A stretch of DNA of 64,000 bases from Phascolarctobacterium sp. (GTDB lineage Bacteria > Bacillota > Negativicutes > Acidaminococcales > Acidaminococcaceae), in NCBI GenBank assembly GCA_003150755.1, contig QAMT01000023.1, forward strand, positions 1-64,000, given 5' to 3'. The number at the start of each line of letters is the position of its first letter. Positions within the stretch are counted from its first letter, which is position 1. This document shows positions 8,096-15,785 of this stretch, piece by piece. A program made the position numbers and the translations under genes. The notes beneath the pieces were generated by a model. The model made no database searches. It was not told the DNA's origin and saw nothing but the letters and a program-made list of their open reading frames with translations.

Positions 8096-9691
8096 TTAAA
8101 AAATTATTGGAAAATAAATTTTGGTGCTTGCTCCACTTAAATCTTCTTCTGCTAAATAATTCTCTGCTTCTATATGTCCATTATATAAATGCACAAAAAA
8201 ATTAATGTAACTTGTTCCTTCACCCACCCTTACACTTCCATCTGCATTTTTTCTGCTACTAACTACAATTTCTTTGTAAATTTTATCTGGTTCTGGGAAG
8301 CCACCGCCATTATCTTTTATAGAAATAATAAAATATTTCTTTCCATCTATAAGTTTTATGTCAGTTTTAAGATGAATATTTCTTTCATACGACTTATGCT
8401 TGGTTCTAAATTTTCTTTTTAAAACATTTGTAGCTTCTACAGAATTACCTATTAAATTATTGACTATGCTTTTGATACGTTCTAAATTAACTTCGCAATA
8501 TTCATTTTCCTTAACTAAATCTAAACTAACAGGCGTATAAACAAAATTTAAGCCTCGCTCTTTTCGTTGTGAGCCATTTATAAAATCTATTTCATTTAAT
8601 TTTTCTAAAATATCCCCAATAGAATATTTTTGTGCCCTAATAGAAATTACCTTAGGAATATCATTTAAATCATTCAATATTTCTGTAATATAAGGTTTTA
8701 TATCTTCCTTATTGTTCAAATAAAATTCATTTTTATCAGTCCATTTATGTCCCAAATCATGCTTTGTACTTCTAGCTGCTTCAGAAGCTGCTTCATATGT
8801 AGTTTCATATTCACTGCTAGAAATTTGCTTCATATTCCAATTAGTCAATAAATCCTGAAGTACATTTTTTGCTTTAGATGTAGTTATGTTATTTATATCT
8901 TTCACCATCTGCAAATGCATATATTTATAAATTTCTGCAATATTTTCGTTGCTTCTATCTATTTTAGTTTTATAATATGCTATGCTAAGAAATAAAAAAT
9001 ATAAAATTATAAAAGCTGACCATAAAGTTATGCTACGATTATACAGCTTATTTTTTATATAATAAAAATTATTAAATTTTTCGTTAGTTATAATATCTGG
9101 AAACACGGAAAAAGAAATAGCTCTGGTTAGCCCTACATTAAGAAATGGTTGATTTGCATAAGAATATTTAAAATTGTATTTGCCATTGTCTGTAAAAATA
9201 TAACGTGTATCAATTATAGGTTCAAGTTGGTATTCATCTTTCGATCTTTTAGATTCTGCAAATACAAATGGTTTATCATTTTTTTCAACAGTAATCTCTG
9301 CAAAAGATTTTTCATACATAGCTTTTAATAAATTTTTCTTCTCGTTATCTGGAATAGTACTTTTAAGTATCATTGATGTACTTGTATACAATACATTTGC
9401 TTCATTATATAAATTAAATGCAACACCATCATAAAATGAATTATAACTAACAAAAATCCAATTTGCAGAAGCAACTATAAACGAAATAGTCAATGCTGAT
9501 ATCTTCCATTTTAATGGAATAATTTTTAGCAATAAAGTTGGAATCATTATCATAAGTACAGCTAACAACAATAATATAACGCAATTAGGTAAAATCACTG
9601 CATCTATCAATTGAAATATATAAATCAAAAATAATAGCAATACTTCTATAAAAAGAATCTTCCTTATATTATTTTCATATTTAGTTTTCAT
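8096..9691 (-). CDS. Membrane sensor histidine kinase with extracytoplasmic sensing domain
   Basis: A 531-aa protein. Three hydrophobic helices at about 12-31, 36-57 and 63-82 are followed by a ~135-residue presumed extracytoplasmic domain (85-218) and a fourth helix (220-240). The cytoplasmic part holds a helical region with the likely phosphoacceptor H311 in TKHDLGHKW, then an ATPase domain with N box NNLIGNSVEAT (411-421), G1 box KDNGGGFP (459-466) and G2 box GEGTSYINF (490-498). The H box differs from the common HE-x-R type, placing it outside the best-known kinase groups. It is the first gene of a kinase-regulator-regulator operon with its own promoter and an AGGAGG ribosome site. The ligand is unknown. 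Strong AT bias suggests acquisition by transfer. Confidence 0.9.
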   Translation of the reverse strand: MKTKYENNIRKILFIEVLLLFLIYIFQLIDAVILPNCVILLLLAVLMIMIPTLLLKIIPLKWKISALTISFIVASANWIFVSYNSFYDGVAFNLYNEANVLYTSTSMILKSTIPDNEKKNLLKAMYEKSFAEITVEKNDKPFVFAESKRSKDEYQLEPIIDTRYIFTDNGKYNFKYSYANQPFLNVGLTRAISFSVFPDIITNEKFNNFYYIKNKLYNRSITLWSAFIILYFLFLSIAYYKTKIDRSNENIAEIYKYMHLQMVKDINNITTSKAKNVLQDLLTNWNMKQISSSEYETTYEAASEAARSTKHDLGHKWTDKNEFYLNNKEDIKPYITEILNDLNDIPKVISIRAQKYSIGDILEKLNEIDFINGSQRKERGLNFVYTPVSLDLVKENEYCEVNLERIKSIVNNLIGNSVEATNVLKRKFRTKHKSYERNIHLKTDIKLIDGKKYFIISIKDNGGGFPEPDKIYKEIVVSSRKNADGSVRVGEGTSYINFFVHLYNGHIEAENYLAEEDLSGASTKIYFPIIF

Positions 9692-9725
9692 AAATCCTCC
9701 TAGAATTTTCTGAATTATCTACTTA

Positions 9726-9754
9726 ATTATACAAAATTTTTACAATTATGTAAA
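9726..9754 (-). promoter_or_regulatory. Promoter of the kinase/regulator operon
   Basis: Minus strand TTTACA, 17 bases, TATAAT (-35 at 9749-9754, -10 at 9726-9731), about 35 bases before the kinase start. It diverges from the small-protein promoter, 32 bases away between the two -35 elements. Confidence 0.8.
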
Positions 9755-9785
9755 TTAATATCTCTTTCATATAAGAATTATAATA

Positions 9786-9814
9786 TTGAAACTTTCTTTT
9801 TGATATTGTATAAT
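9786..9814 (+). promoter_or_regulatory. Promoter of the small basic protein gene
   Basis: Plus strand TTGAAA, 17 bases, TATAAT (-35 at 9786-9791, -10 at 9809-9814), 27 bases before the ATG. The near-consensus elements suggest strong constitutive transcription. Confidence 0.82.
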
Positions 9815-9841
9815 GGCTAATATATAAAAGGAGAGGTATAT

Positions 9842-10036
9842 ATGCAAAAATTTATAGCGTACAATAAGCTTTCAAAAAAGAAACAAAAAGAAATTAATGT
9901 TCAAAAACGTAAAACGTGGGGAAATATTAAACCAATTATCAAAATAAAGCCTTCAGCTAAGCTTTATAATCGCAACAATAGAAAACAAGCACCGATGAAT
10001 TTCAACTACCCATCGGTGCTTGTTTTTTATACATAA
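9842..10036 (+). CDS. Small basic conserved-type protein of unknown function
   Basis: A 64-residue Lys/Arg/Asn-rich protein preceded by AAAAGGAGAGGT and a near-consensus promoter, so it is very probably expressed. It begins MQKFIAYNKLSKK and contains the block KRKTWGNIKP then KLYNRNNRK; this layout (YNK-SKK-Trp-Gly-x-x-x-P-YNR) recalls short uncharacterised proteins seen in Clostridia and Negativicutes, from memory and not searched. The last ~16 codons are encoded by the transcription terminator hairpin itself, so the functional part is probably the first 48 residues. Nothing secretory or membrane-like is visible. It could be nucleic-acid or ribosome binding, given its charge. It is the only plus-strand gene in this part of the window. 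Confidence 0.65.
   Translation: MQKFIAYNKLSKKKQKEINVQKRKTWGNIKPIIKIKPSAKLYNRNNRKQAPMNFNYPSVLVFYT
9987..10030. terminator. Bidirectional terminator shared by the small-protein gene and trxB
   Basis: An 11-bp perfect stem AAGCACCGATG / CATCGGTGCTT with a 13-base loop, followed by GTTTTTTA on the plus strand and GTTTTC on the minus strand. It overlaps the 3' end of the small-protein reading frame and lies 17 bases beyond the trxB stop. Confidence 0.85.
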
Positions 10037-10046
10037 TCAATATTTT

Positions 10047-10961
10047 TTATCCGATATATTCACTGGCTGCCAGTGCCGCCACAGTTCCGTCGGCAGCAGC
10101 AGTAGTCAGCTGGCGCACTTTTTTGGTGCGTCCGTCGCCTGCCGCAAAAATACCCGGGCAGCTGGTATGGCAATCCTCGCCGGCAACAATGTAACCGGCC
10201 GGGTCAACCTCTACCACATTTTTAAACATGTCGTTTTCCGGCATCTGGCCGATAGCAACAAACACGCCGTCAACTGCAAGTTCGGATTTTTCGCCGGTGA
10301 CCTTTTTTTCAAGATCCAGCGCTTCCAGACGCTGCGTGCCTTTAACGCCGGTAACGACAGTATCCAAAATAAACTCAATATTTTCGGGTTTATGCACTTT
10401 TTCTACCAGCTGTTTTTCTGCTCGGAACTCCTGACGGCGGTGAATAAGATAAACCTTTTGCGCCAGCTGCGAAAGTACAACAGCATCATCAAGCGCCGTA
10501 TTACCGCCGCCGATAACAGCAACTGTTTTGCCTTTGTAAAAAGCGCCATCGCAAGTTGCGCAGAAGGAAATACCCCTGCCGACAAATTTTTCTTCACCGG
10601 CTACGCCAATCGGGCGCGGACGGGCACCGGTTGCAATAATAACTGCCTTGGCATCATAATGCCCGTTAGCAGTCAGCACACGTTTTATATCGCCGTCCAG
10701 CTCAATGCCGGTAACTTTTTCGTACACAAATTCAGCTCCGAATTTTACCGCCTGGTCATACAGCGCCGTTGCAAACTCAAATCCGGCAATGTTATCAAAA
10801 CCAGGGAAATTCTCCACATGCGAGGTATTGATAATCTGCCCGCCGTGAATAGTCTGCTCCAACACTTTAACGCTGCGCCCGGCCCTGCCTGCATAAACAG
10901 CCGCCGTCATACCGGCAGTACCGCCGCCGATAATGATAATATCAGTTACATTTTCTGCCAT
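10047..10961 (-). CDS. trxB: Thioredoxin-disulfide reductase
   Basis: TrxB (304 aa) passes electrons from NADPH through FAD and a redox cysteine pair to thioredoxin. The FAD-binding motif GGGTAGMTAAVYAGRAGR lies near residues 12-29, the redox motif SFCATCDGAFY near 131-141 and the NAD(P) motif VIGGGNTALDDA near 148-159. A C-terminal ATG-x-GD-type FAD motif appears as IFAAGDGR near 273-280. It follows trxA by 9 bases and forms a compact thioredoxin operon, the main cytoplasmic thiol system of an anaerobe. Confidence 0.96.
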   Translation of the reverse strand: MAENVTDIIIIGGGTAGMTAAVYAGRAGRSVKVLEQTIHGGQIINTSHVENFPGFDNIAGFEFATALYDQAVKFGAEFVYEKVTGIELDGDIKRVLTANGHYDAKAVIIATGARPRPIGVAGEEKFVGRGISFCATCDGAFYKGKTVAVIGGGNTALDDAVVLSQLAQKVYLIHRRQEFRAEKQLVEKVHKPENIEFILDTVVTGVKGTQRLEALDLEKKVTGEKSELAVDGVFVAIGQMPENDMFKNVVEVDPAGYIVAGEDCHTSCPGIFAAGDGRTKKVRQLTTAAADGTVAALAASEYIG

Positions 10962-10970
10962 AAAAACACC

Positions 10971-11279
10971 TTATTTCAGCAAATCCATAATTACAGGTTT
11001 GGGCATTACGCCGCTGGCGCTTTTAACAACCTGGCCGTTTTCAAAAACAATCAGGGTCGGTACAACTTCTACTTTATATTCGTTTGCCAGCGCTTCAGCT
11101 TTATCAATATCAACTTTGCAAACCTTAACGTCAGCCAGTTCATCGGCCAGCTGGTCAATAATCGGACTGAGCATACGGCACGGGCCGCACCAGGTCGCAA
11201 AAAAGTCAACCAAAACTTTGCCCTGAGCTTCCAAAACCTCTTTTTTAAAATCTGCTGCTTCCAAATGTAATGCTGCCAT
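10971..11279 (-). CDS. trxA: Thioredoxin
   Basis: A 102-residue thioredoxin with the active site WCGPCR at about residues 29-34, preceded by VDFFATW, and the cis-proline segment VVPTLIVF near 74-81. It reduces protein disulfides in the cytoplasm and is recharged by the adjacent TrxB. Standard length, good ribosome site (AAAGGAGTGA), own promoter upstream. Confidence 0.96.
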   Translation of the reverse strand: MAALHLEAADFKKEVLEAQGKVLVDFFATWCGPCRMLSPIIDQLADELADVKVCKVDIDKAEALANEYKVEVVPTLIVFENGQVVKSASGVMPKPVIMDLLK

Positions 11280-11317
11280 TTATATCACTCCTTTAAAAAA
11301 TTACTGTTTATAGCTTA

Positions 11318-11346
11318 ATAATATCATTTCCGGTATTTTAATTCAA
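11318..11346 (-). promoter_or_regulatory. Promoter of trxA-trxB
   Basis: Minus strand TTGAAT, 17 bases, TATTAT (-35 at 11341-11346, -10 at 11318-11323), about 39 bases before the trxA start. The rest of the 186-base gap holds only the rpmA terminator. Confidence 0.65.
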
Positions 11347-11429
11347 GGCAAAACAGCAGTAAAAAGATAAAAATTACAAATAATTTACAAGTTCAATAGA
11401 AAACTTTTATTAAAAACTGTATAAAAATA

Positions 11430-11456
11430 AACCCCAAAGCCCTACGCTCTGGGGTT
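11430..11456 (-). terminator. Terminator of the rplU-prp-rpmA operon
   Basis: Minus strand AACCCCAGAGC, GTAG loop, GGCTTTGGGGTT, then TATTTTTATA. It sits 10 bases after the rpmA stop. Confidence 0.8.
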
Positions 11457-11465
11457 AAGTGCAAA

Positions 11466-11756
11466 TTACATTGCTTCTTCTACCGGATATACGCTGATCT
11501 GGCGTTTGTCGCGGCCTTTGCGTTCAAATTTAACGCGGCCTTCAACTTTGGCATAGATGGTGTAATCTTTGCCCATGCCTACATTGTTGCCGGGATAGAA
11601 ACGGGTGCCGCGCTGGCGGACGATAATGCTGCCTGCGGTAACAACCTGGCTTTCATGTGCTTTGGTGCCGAGGCGCTGAGAGTTGGAGTCACGTCCGTTG
11701 TGGGAGCTGCCGGTACCTTTTTTATGTGCATGTAATTGAAGAATCAGTTCAAACAT
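11466..11756 (-). CDS. rpmA: 50S ribosomal protein L27 with Prp-type cleavable N-terminus
   Basis: L27 (96 aa) has its N-terminal arm reaching into the peptidyl-transferase centre. The body begins AHKKGTGSSHNGRDS near residue 10 and is canonical. As in other Firmicutes there is an extra leader before it (MFELILQLH), which must be removed by the cysteine protease Prp encoded just upstream. The residue before the expected cut is His, where Phe is typical (LQFF/A), a deviation that could be matched by a changed Prp pocket. It follows prp by 6 bases. Confidence 0.95.
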   Translation of the reverse strand: MFELILQLHAHKKGTGSSHNGRDSNSQRLGTKAHESQVVTAGSIIVRQRGTRFYPGNNVGMGKDYTIYAKVEGRVKFERKGRDKRQISVYPVEEAM

Positions 11757-11762
11757 CGGTAT

Positions 11763-12089
11763 TCACCTCCTGATGGCTTTCACTCTGACAAACTGCGGAA
11801 ACTGGCGTTCTACGCTTTGCAGTGCAAGGTACATCGTTTCGAGTATCGCCTGCGTGCTGCTGTCCGCTTTGTCAAGCTTTAATGTAAAGATGCCGCTTTC
11901 TTCGTCTACTGTGTACTGCGGCTTAAGTTTCAGGTAACGCTCCAAACCAATAAGCGGAGCCTGCGTCAGTACGGAAACCGAATTGCAGACAAGGTCGTAA
12001 CCGTCCTCATCTTCGCATCCGGCATGCCCTACTACCTCGTAGGAGATAATATTTCCGTTTTCATCACGGTAAATATTGACTTTAACCAT
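11763..12089 (-). CDS. prp: Ribosomal-processing cysteine protease Prp
   Basis: A 108-residue protein with the Prp catalytic pair: His22 in VVGHAGCEDEDG and Cys35 in YDLVCNSVSVL. Prp cuts the N-terminal extension of L27, an essential step in Firmicutes and related groups. Its position between rplU and rpmA is the standard one. The start ATG shares one base with the rplU stop (TAATG), implying translational coupling. Confidence 0.93.
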   Translation of the reverse strand: MVKVNIYRDENGNIISYEVVGHAGCEDEDGYDLVCNSVSVLTQAPLIGLERYLKLKPQYTVDEESGIFTLKLDKADSSTQAILETMYLALQSVERQFPQFVRVKAIRR

Positions 12090-12400
12090 TATGCTTCAAT
12101 TTTGGAGATTTCTACTTTAGTAAACGGCTGACGGTGGCCCTGGCGTTTACGGTAGTTGGATTTAGCTTTGTATTTGAAAACGAGGATTTTTTCGCCTTTG
12201 CCCTGCTCTACAACTTTAGCAGTAACTTTTGCGCCTTCAACTACAGGCTGGCCGATTTTAACATCAGCATCGTTAACTACGGTAAGAACTTCGTCGAATA
12301 CAACTTCGCTGCCAGCTTCTGCATTCAGTTTTTCAACGTTCAATACATCGCCTTCGGCAACGCGGTACTGTTTACCGCCGGTTTTAATAACTGCGTACAT
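12089..12400 (-). CDS. rplU: 50S ribosomal protein L21
   Basis: L21 (103 aa) begins MYAVIKTGGKQYRVAEGD and ends with KRQGHRQPFTKVEI, both canonical. It binds 23S rRNA. It is the first gene of rplU-prp-rpmA and is preceded by an AAGGGAGGTG ribosome site and a structured leader. Confidence 0.96.
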   Translation of the reverse strand: MYAVIKTGGKQYRVAEGDVLNVEKLNAEAGSEVVFDEVLTVVNDADVKIGQPVVEGAKVTAKVVEQGKGEKILVFKYKAKSNYRKRQGHRQPFTKVEISKIEA

Positions 12401-12420
12401 TTATTTGCACCTCCCTTGTA

Positions 12421-12515
12421 ATATACTCGCCAAATACGGTACTCCACCGGAGTTTACGGAACCTCTCTGTGCGGTTGGGGACAGACTCAATCAGTCTATA
12501 CTGGAATAATTTACC
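12421..12515 (-). promoter_or_regulatory. Probable L21 leader (ribosomal autoregulatory mRNA structure)
   Basis: Between rng and rplU the minus strand contains paired segments such as GACTGATTGAGTC (hairpin) and ACTCCGGTGGAGT (hairpin), with the conserved-looking stretch CCGCACAGAGAGGTTCCG between them. Position, hairpin order and this text fit the Firmicute L21 leader family from memory. A covariance-model scan would settle it. Confidence 0.55.
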
Positions 12516-12525
12516 ACAACCAGCG

Positions 12526-13944
12526 TTATTTGTCAACACCGGTGTTGTCCAAAAGCGAAAAAGTTTCAAGCTGCAAGCGCGGTTCTGCCGTTACGGCAAG
12601 CGTGCAGTTAAGTTCTTTTTCCCATTGCTTTATCACTTTATGGTTCAGCCATTCGGCAAGCCATGGGCTGACCATTATTAAAATGCTGCGCGGAGCACAA
12701 GGCTTGGCCAGCAGCGTCCGCAAGCGGCGTTTTATTTCCAGCCCGATGGTTTCCTGCGACTGCACCCTGCCGCTGCCCTGGCAGACCGGGCATGGGGCAT
12801 ACAGCACCGCCGAAAGGTTCTGCCGTGCTTTGCGGCGCGTTATTTCCACCAGGTTCAGCACCGTCATATCCTGCACGCAGGGTTTCATTTTATCGGCGCG
12901 CAAAGCGTCTTGCAGCAGCGACATAATTTCTTCGCGGTATTCTTTTTTGTCCATGTCGATAAAATCAACCACAATTATGCCGCCGATGTCGCGCAGCCGC
13001 AGCTGCCTGGCAATTTCCGCCGCCGCCTCGCGGTTAATCTGCATTACGGTTTCGGCAAGGCTTTCGCGCCCGCTGAAATGGCCGCTGTTAACGTCAATCA
13101 CCGTCATGGCTTCGGTATAATCTATAATAAGGTAGCCGCCGCTCGGCAAATCCACACGCCTATCGCTGATGGACGCTATATCGTCGCTGAGCCGGTAATA
13201 AGTAAAAATATCCGTCTGCTTATCGTGCAGCGTCAGCTTACAGCCATCAGCAAGCCCGTTAAAAAGCTCAGCCAGGCGCTTATAAACAGCGGCATCATCA
13301 ACAATAACTTCATCTATGCCGGGGTTTAAATAATCGCGCACAATGCGGATAGAAATATCCAGCTCACGGTGCAAAACCTGCGGATTTTTGGCCAGTTTGG
13401 CACGGGCCTGTATAATCTGCCAGTCGGTCATAAGCTGCTGCACATCGCGCCGCAGCGCTTCTTCCGCCGCCCCCTGCGCATTGGTGCGGATTACCACGCC
13501 TACCGAGCCGCCCGTTACTTCTTCTGCAATTTTTTTCAGGCGCGCACGCTCGGCAGCGTCAGTAATTTTACGCGAAATACCGGTATAATCTGCCCCCGGC
13601 AGTAGCACTGCATAACGCCCCGGCAGCGATAAATCAAGCGTCGCCGTAGGACCCTTGGTTCCGCGTGCGTCTTTGGTAATTTCTACAAGCACTTTCTGCC
13701 CTTCGGTAACATTTGTTTTATCACCCATGTACAAAAAAGCGTTTTTATCAAGGCCGATGTCGATAAACGCCGCCTGAATGCCGCGCACAACATTGCACAC
13801 CCGGCCCGAAAAGATGCTGCCGACAAGCTGCGCGCCGCTGTTGCGCTCTACAATATATTCCATTAATCGGCCGTTTTCCGCAATACCCATGCGTGTTTCT
13901 TCCGGGTTCAGTGCCGAAATAATTATCTTTGCCGTTGCAGCCAC
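12526..13944 (-). CDS. rng: Ribonuclease G/E family endoribonuclease
   Basis: A 472-aa single-strand endoribonuclease of the RNase E/G family, acting in rRNA maturation and mRNA decay. An S1-like RNA-binding region occupies about residues 35-110 (GSIFSGRVCNVVRGIQAAFIDIG), followed by the catalytic DNase I-like domain with the metal-binding segment GGIIVVDFIDM near 318 and the Zn-link CPVCQGSGRV near 396. It lacks the long scaffold tail of enterobacterial RNase E, as expected for RNase G. The best start is GTG at 13944, after AAGAAAGAAG. It sits directly upstream of the rplU leader, a common Firmicute arrangement. Confidence 0.93.
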   Translation of the reverse strand: MAATAKIIISALNPEETRMGIAENGRLMEYIVERNSGAQLVGSIFSGRVCNVVRGIQAAFIDIGLDKNAFLYMGDKTNVTEGQKVLVEITKDARGTKGPTATLDLSLPGRYAVLLPGADYTGISRKITDAAERARLKKIAEEVTGGSVGVVIRTNAQGAAEEALRRDVQQLMTDWQIIQARAKLAKNPQVLHRELDISIRIVRDYLNPGIDEVIVDDAAVYKRLAELFNGLADGCKLTLHDKQTDIFTYYRLSDDIASISDRRVDLPSGGYLIIDYTEAMTVIDVNSGHFSGRESLAETVMQINREAAAEIARQLRLRDIGGIIVVDFIDMDKKEYREEIMSLLQDALRADKMKPCVQDMTVLNLVEITRRKARQNLSAVLYAPCPVCQGSGRVQSQETIGLEIKRRLRTLLAKPCAPRSILIMVSPWLAEWLNHKVIKQWEKELNCTLAVTAEPRLQLETFSLLDNTGVDK

Positions 13945-13960
13945 CTTCTTTCTTCAAAAA

Positions 13961-14314
13961 TCAATGCGTCCCGCGCACTACCGTTATGCCCGCCGCCGTA
14001 AATTCATCCTCCAGCTTTTTGATAACGGGGCAGATTACACGGCTGCCGCCCTCATCCTTCGGCATCGTGCAGTTGCTTAAGTGCAGCGCATCCGGATTTA
14101 TCTTTTTAATGCGCTCTATCTTCTTGTTAATACCCTCCTGATTGGGAAGCTTGTTTTCCTTGCAGCCGTTGCAGGTAAAAAACGCCACCGCCTGCAAAGT
14201 TTCATCACCATAACGCTCAAAAGCGCCGGTCTTTTCATTCATCGCCCGCAGGCAGCCGCTGCCGGTACAGGAAGCACTTACACGCAGGCAGCGCAAAACC
14301 GCAATTTTCTTCAT
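13961..14314 (-). CDS. CGGC domain-containing small Cys-rich protein
   Basis: A 117-aa protein with cysteines spaced as in the CGGC putative metal-binding family: LRCLRVSASCTGSGCLRAM near the start, FFTCNGCKENKLP near residue 47, then LSNCTMP and RVICPVI. Function of the family is not established; a role in metal or redox handling is usually assumed. GGAGGATGGATAA precedes the ATG. It is 16 bases from rng and may be cotranscribed. Confidence 0.8.
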   Translation of the reverse strand: MKKIAVLRCLRVSASCTGSGCLRAMNEKTGAFERYGDETLQAVAFFTCNGCKENKLPNQEGINKKIERIKKINPDALHLSNCTMPKDEGGSRVICPVIKKLEDEFTAAGITVVRGTH

Positions 14315-14333
14315 TTATCCATCCTCCATAAAG

Positions 14334-15455
14334 TTAAATGTCTTTTAAATTTTTAACCGTCAAACGTCTTTTAACCGCATCAGAAAACAACACATAACAT
14401 ACAGAACACAGCGGCACGCTGATAATCATGCCTAAAACACCAAACAGCCCGCCGCCTGCCGTTACCGCCGCCAGCACCCACAAGCCGGAAAGCCCGACAG
14501 ATTTGCCTACAACGCGCGGATACAGAATATCGCCCTCAATGCGCTGCAAAACAATAAAAAAGATAATAAACAGCAGCACTTTTTCCGGCTGAGAAATCAA
14601 AATAAAAATGCAGCCGATAACGGCACTAATCATCGTACCGACAATCGGCACCAATGCCAGAAACGCCACCAGCGCAGAAATTACCAGCGCGTAAGACATG
14701 CCCAAAACCAGCATACCGGCAAAACACATCAGTCCCAGCAAAAACGCTTCCAATAACTGCCCGCCGACAAAACCGGCAAAAATCTTTTTGGCAAGCGCAG
14801 CTGCATTAAGCAGATATTCAGCGTTATCCTTGCTGCAAAAAGCAAAAACAACGCGGCGGCTGTTATGCGCCAAGCGCTCTTTATCCAGCAGAATATATAT
14901 GGCAAACACAACGCCGATAACAATATTGGTAACTGTACCGACAAAGGAAGTTGTCATATTCCAGGTGCGCGAAAGCAGAGCGGTTTTGTTGCTCTCCCAC
15001 AAGGCAATTACCGCCGTTGTCAGTGCCTTCCACTCCTGCTGAATGTAGGCAATATCGCTGTCAGACAAATCCCACACCGCAATGCGTTCATGCAGGTATA
15101 TGTTAAATCTTGTCAGCGCCTCCGGCACCTTCGCTGCCAGCACTTTTATGCTGTTGTGCAGTTCCGGCACAACATTGATAAACAACAGCGCAATAACGCC
15201 AGTTATCAGCGCAAAGCTAAGCGTTAAGCAAACAGGCCTTTTGGCAGCGACAAATTTATCCTTCAGCGCAAGCTGCCAACCGCGTTCCAGTGCGTCCATC
15301 AGCACGTTGACGACAAATGCAATGGCGCCGCCCAAAATAAACGGCATCAAAATACCCAGCGCCGTGCCTAAAAGCTCCAGCGTCAGCTCATAATGCCATA
15401 ATGCCCATATTAAAATAATCGCAGCAAGCCCTTCCTGCCATTTTATTTTTTGCAT
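14334..15455 (-). CDS. AI-2E family transporter (PerM/UPF0118)
   Basis: A 373-aa integral membrane protein with about seven to eight hydrophobic helices, two near the N-terminus (residues 10-60), one near 75-95 and a C-terminal group from about 205 to 350. The conserved PIVGTMI / GDILYPRVVGKSVGLSGLWVL block near 270-325 identifies the AI-2E/PerM family. Members export small molecules or act in Na+/H+ exchange; the substrate cannot be told from sequence. CGGAGATAGTT precedes the ATG. Confidence 0.9.
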   Translation of the reverse strand: MQKIKWQEGLAAIILIWALWHYELTLELLGTALGILMPFILGGAIAFVVNVLMDALERGWQLALKDKFVAAKRPVCLTLSFALITGVIALLFINVVPELHNSIKVLAAKVPEALTRFNIYLHERIAVWDLSDSDIAYIQQEWKALTTAVIALWESNKTALLSRTWNMTTSFVGTVTNIVIGVVFAIYILLDKERLAHNSRRVVFAFCSKDNAEYLLNAAALAKKIFAGFVGGQLLEAFLLGLMCFAGMLVLGMSYALVISALVAFLALVPIVGTMISAVIGCIFILISQPEKVLLFIIFFIVLQRIEGDILYPRVVGKSVGLSGLWVLAAVTAGGGLFGVLGMIISVPLCSVCYVLFSDAVKRRLTVKNLKDI

Positions 15456-15543
15456 AACTATCTCCGTTTAATTTTAATAAGCTAATTGTAACACAAAAAG
15501 CAGCTTCTGCAAAATAAAAGCTGTCAGCTGTGCCGCTGCAAGA

Positions 15544-15572
15544 TTGTACAAATTTGTTAATTATGGTATAAT
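15544..15572 (+). promoter_or_regulatory. Promoter of tRNA-Arg
   Basis: Plus strand TTGTAC, 17 bases, TATAAT (-10 at 15567-15572), 15 bases before the mature tRNA 5' end. Confidence 0.8.
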
Positions 15573-15587
15573 GCAAATGTTATAAGT

Positions 15588-15664
15588 GCACCTGTAGCTC
15601 AGTGGATAGAGCACTTGCCTCCGGAGCAAGGTTGTCGGAGGTTCGACTCCTCTCAGGTGCACCA
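15588..15664 (+). tRNA. tRNA-Arg(CCG)
   Basis: A complete 77-base cloverleaf: acceptor GCACCTG/CAGGTGC, D arm with AGCTCAGTGGATAGAGC, anticodon stem CTTGC/GCAAG with loop CTCCGGA (anticodon CCG, reading CGG), T arm with GGTTCGACTCC, discriminator A and an encoded CCA end. A single tRNA transcription unit with its own promoter and terminator on the plus strand. Confidence 0.97.
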
Positions 15665-15686
15665 GTTTTATATACACATAAAGTTT

Positions 15687-15727
15687 AAGCCTGCTTTTGC
15701 AAATACAGAAGCAGGCCTTTTGTTTTT
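15687..15727 (+). terminator. Terminator of tRNA-Arg
   Basis: GCCTGCTT / AAGCAGGC stem followed by CTTTTGTTTTT, 23 bases after the tRNA. Confidence 0.85.
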
Positions 15728-15730
15728 CTA

Positions 15731-15775
15731 AAACTTCGGCTATTTTAAAACATTATTACATTTTAGCCGAAGTTT
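15731..15775 (-). terminator. Terminator-like inverted repeat after the VWA gene
   Basis: AAACTTCGGCTA / TAGCCGAAGTTT, a perfect 12-bp stem with a 21-base loop, 10 bases past the VWA gene stop. T-tracts are short on both strands, so its efficiency is uncertain. Confidence 0.6.
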
Positions 15776-15785
15776 AATAAAAATT

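Noticed and set aside
12134..12509. Plus-strand frames across rplU and its leader
   Set aside because: Antisense to rplU and to the L21 leader; no ribosome sites.
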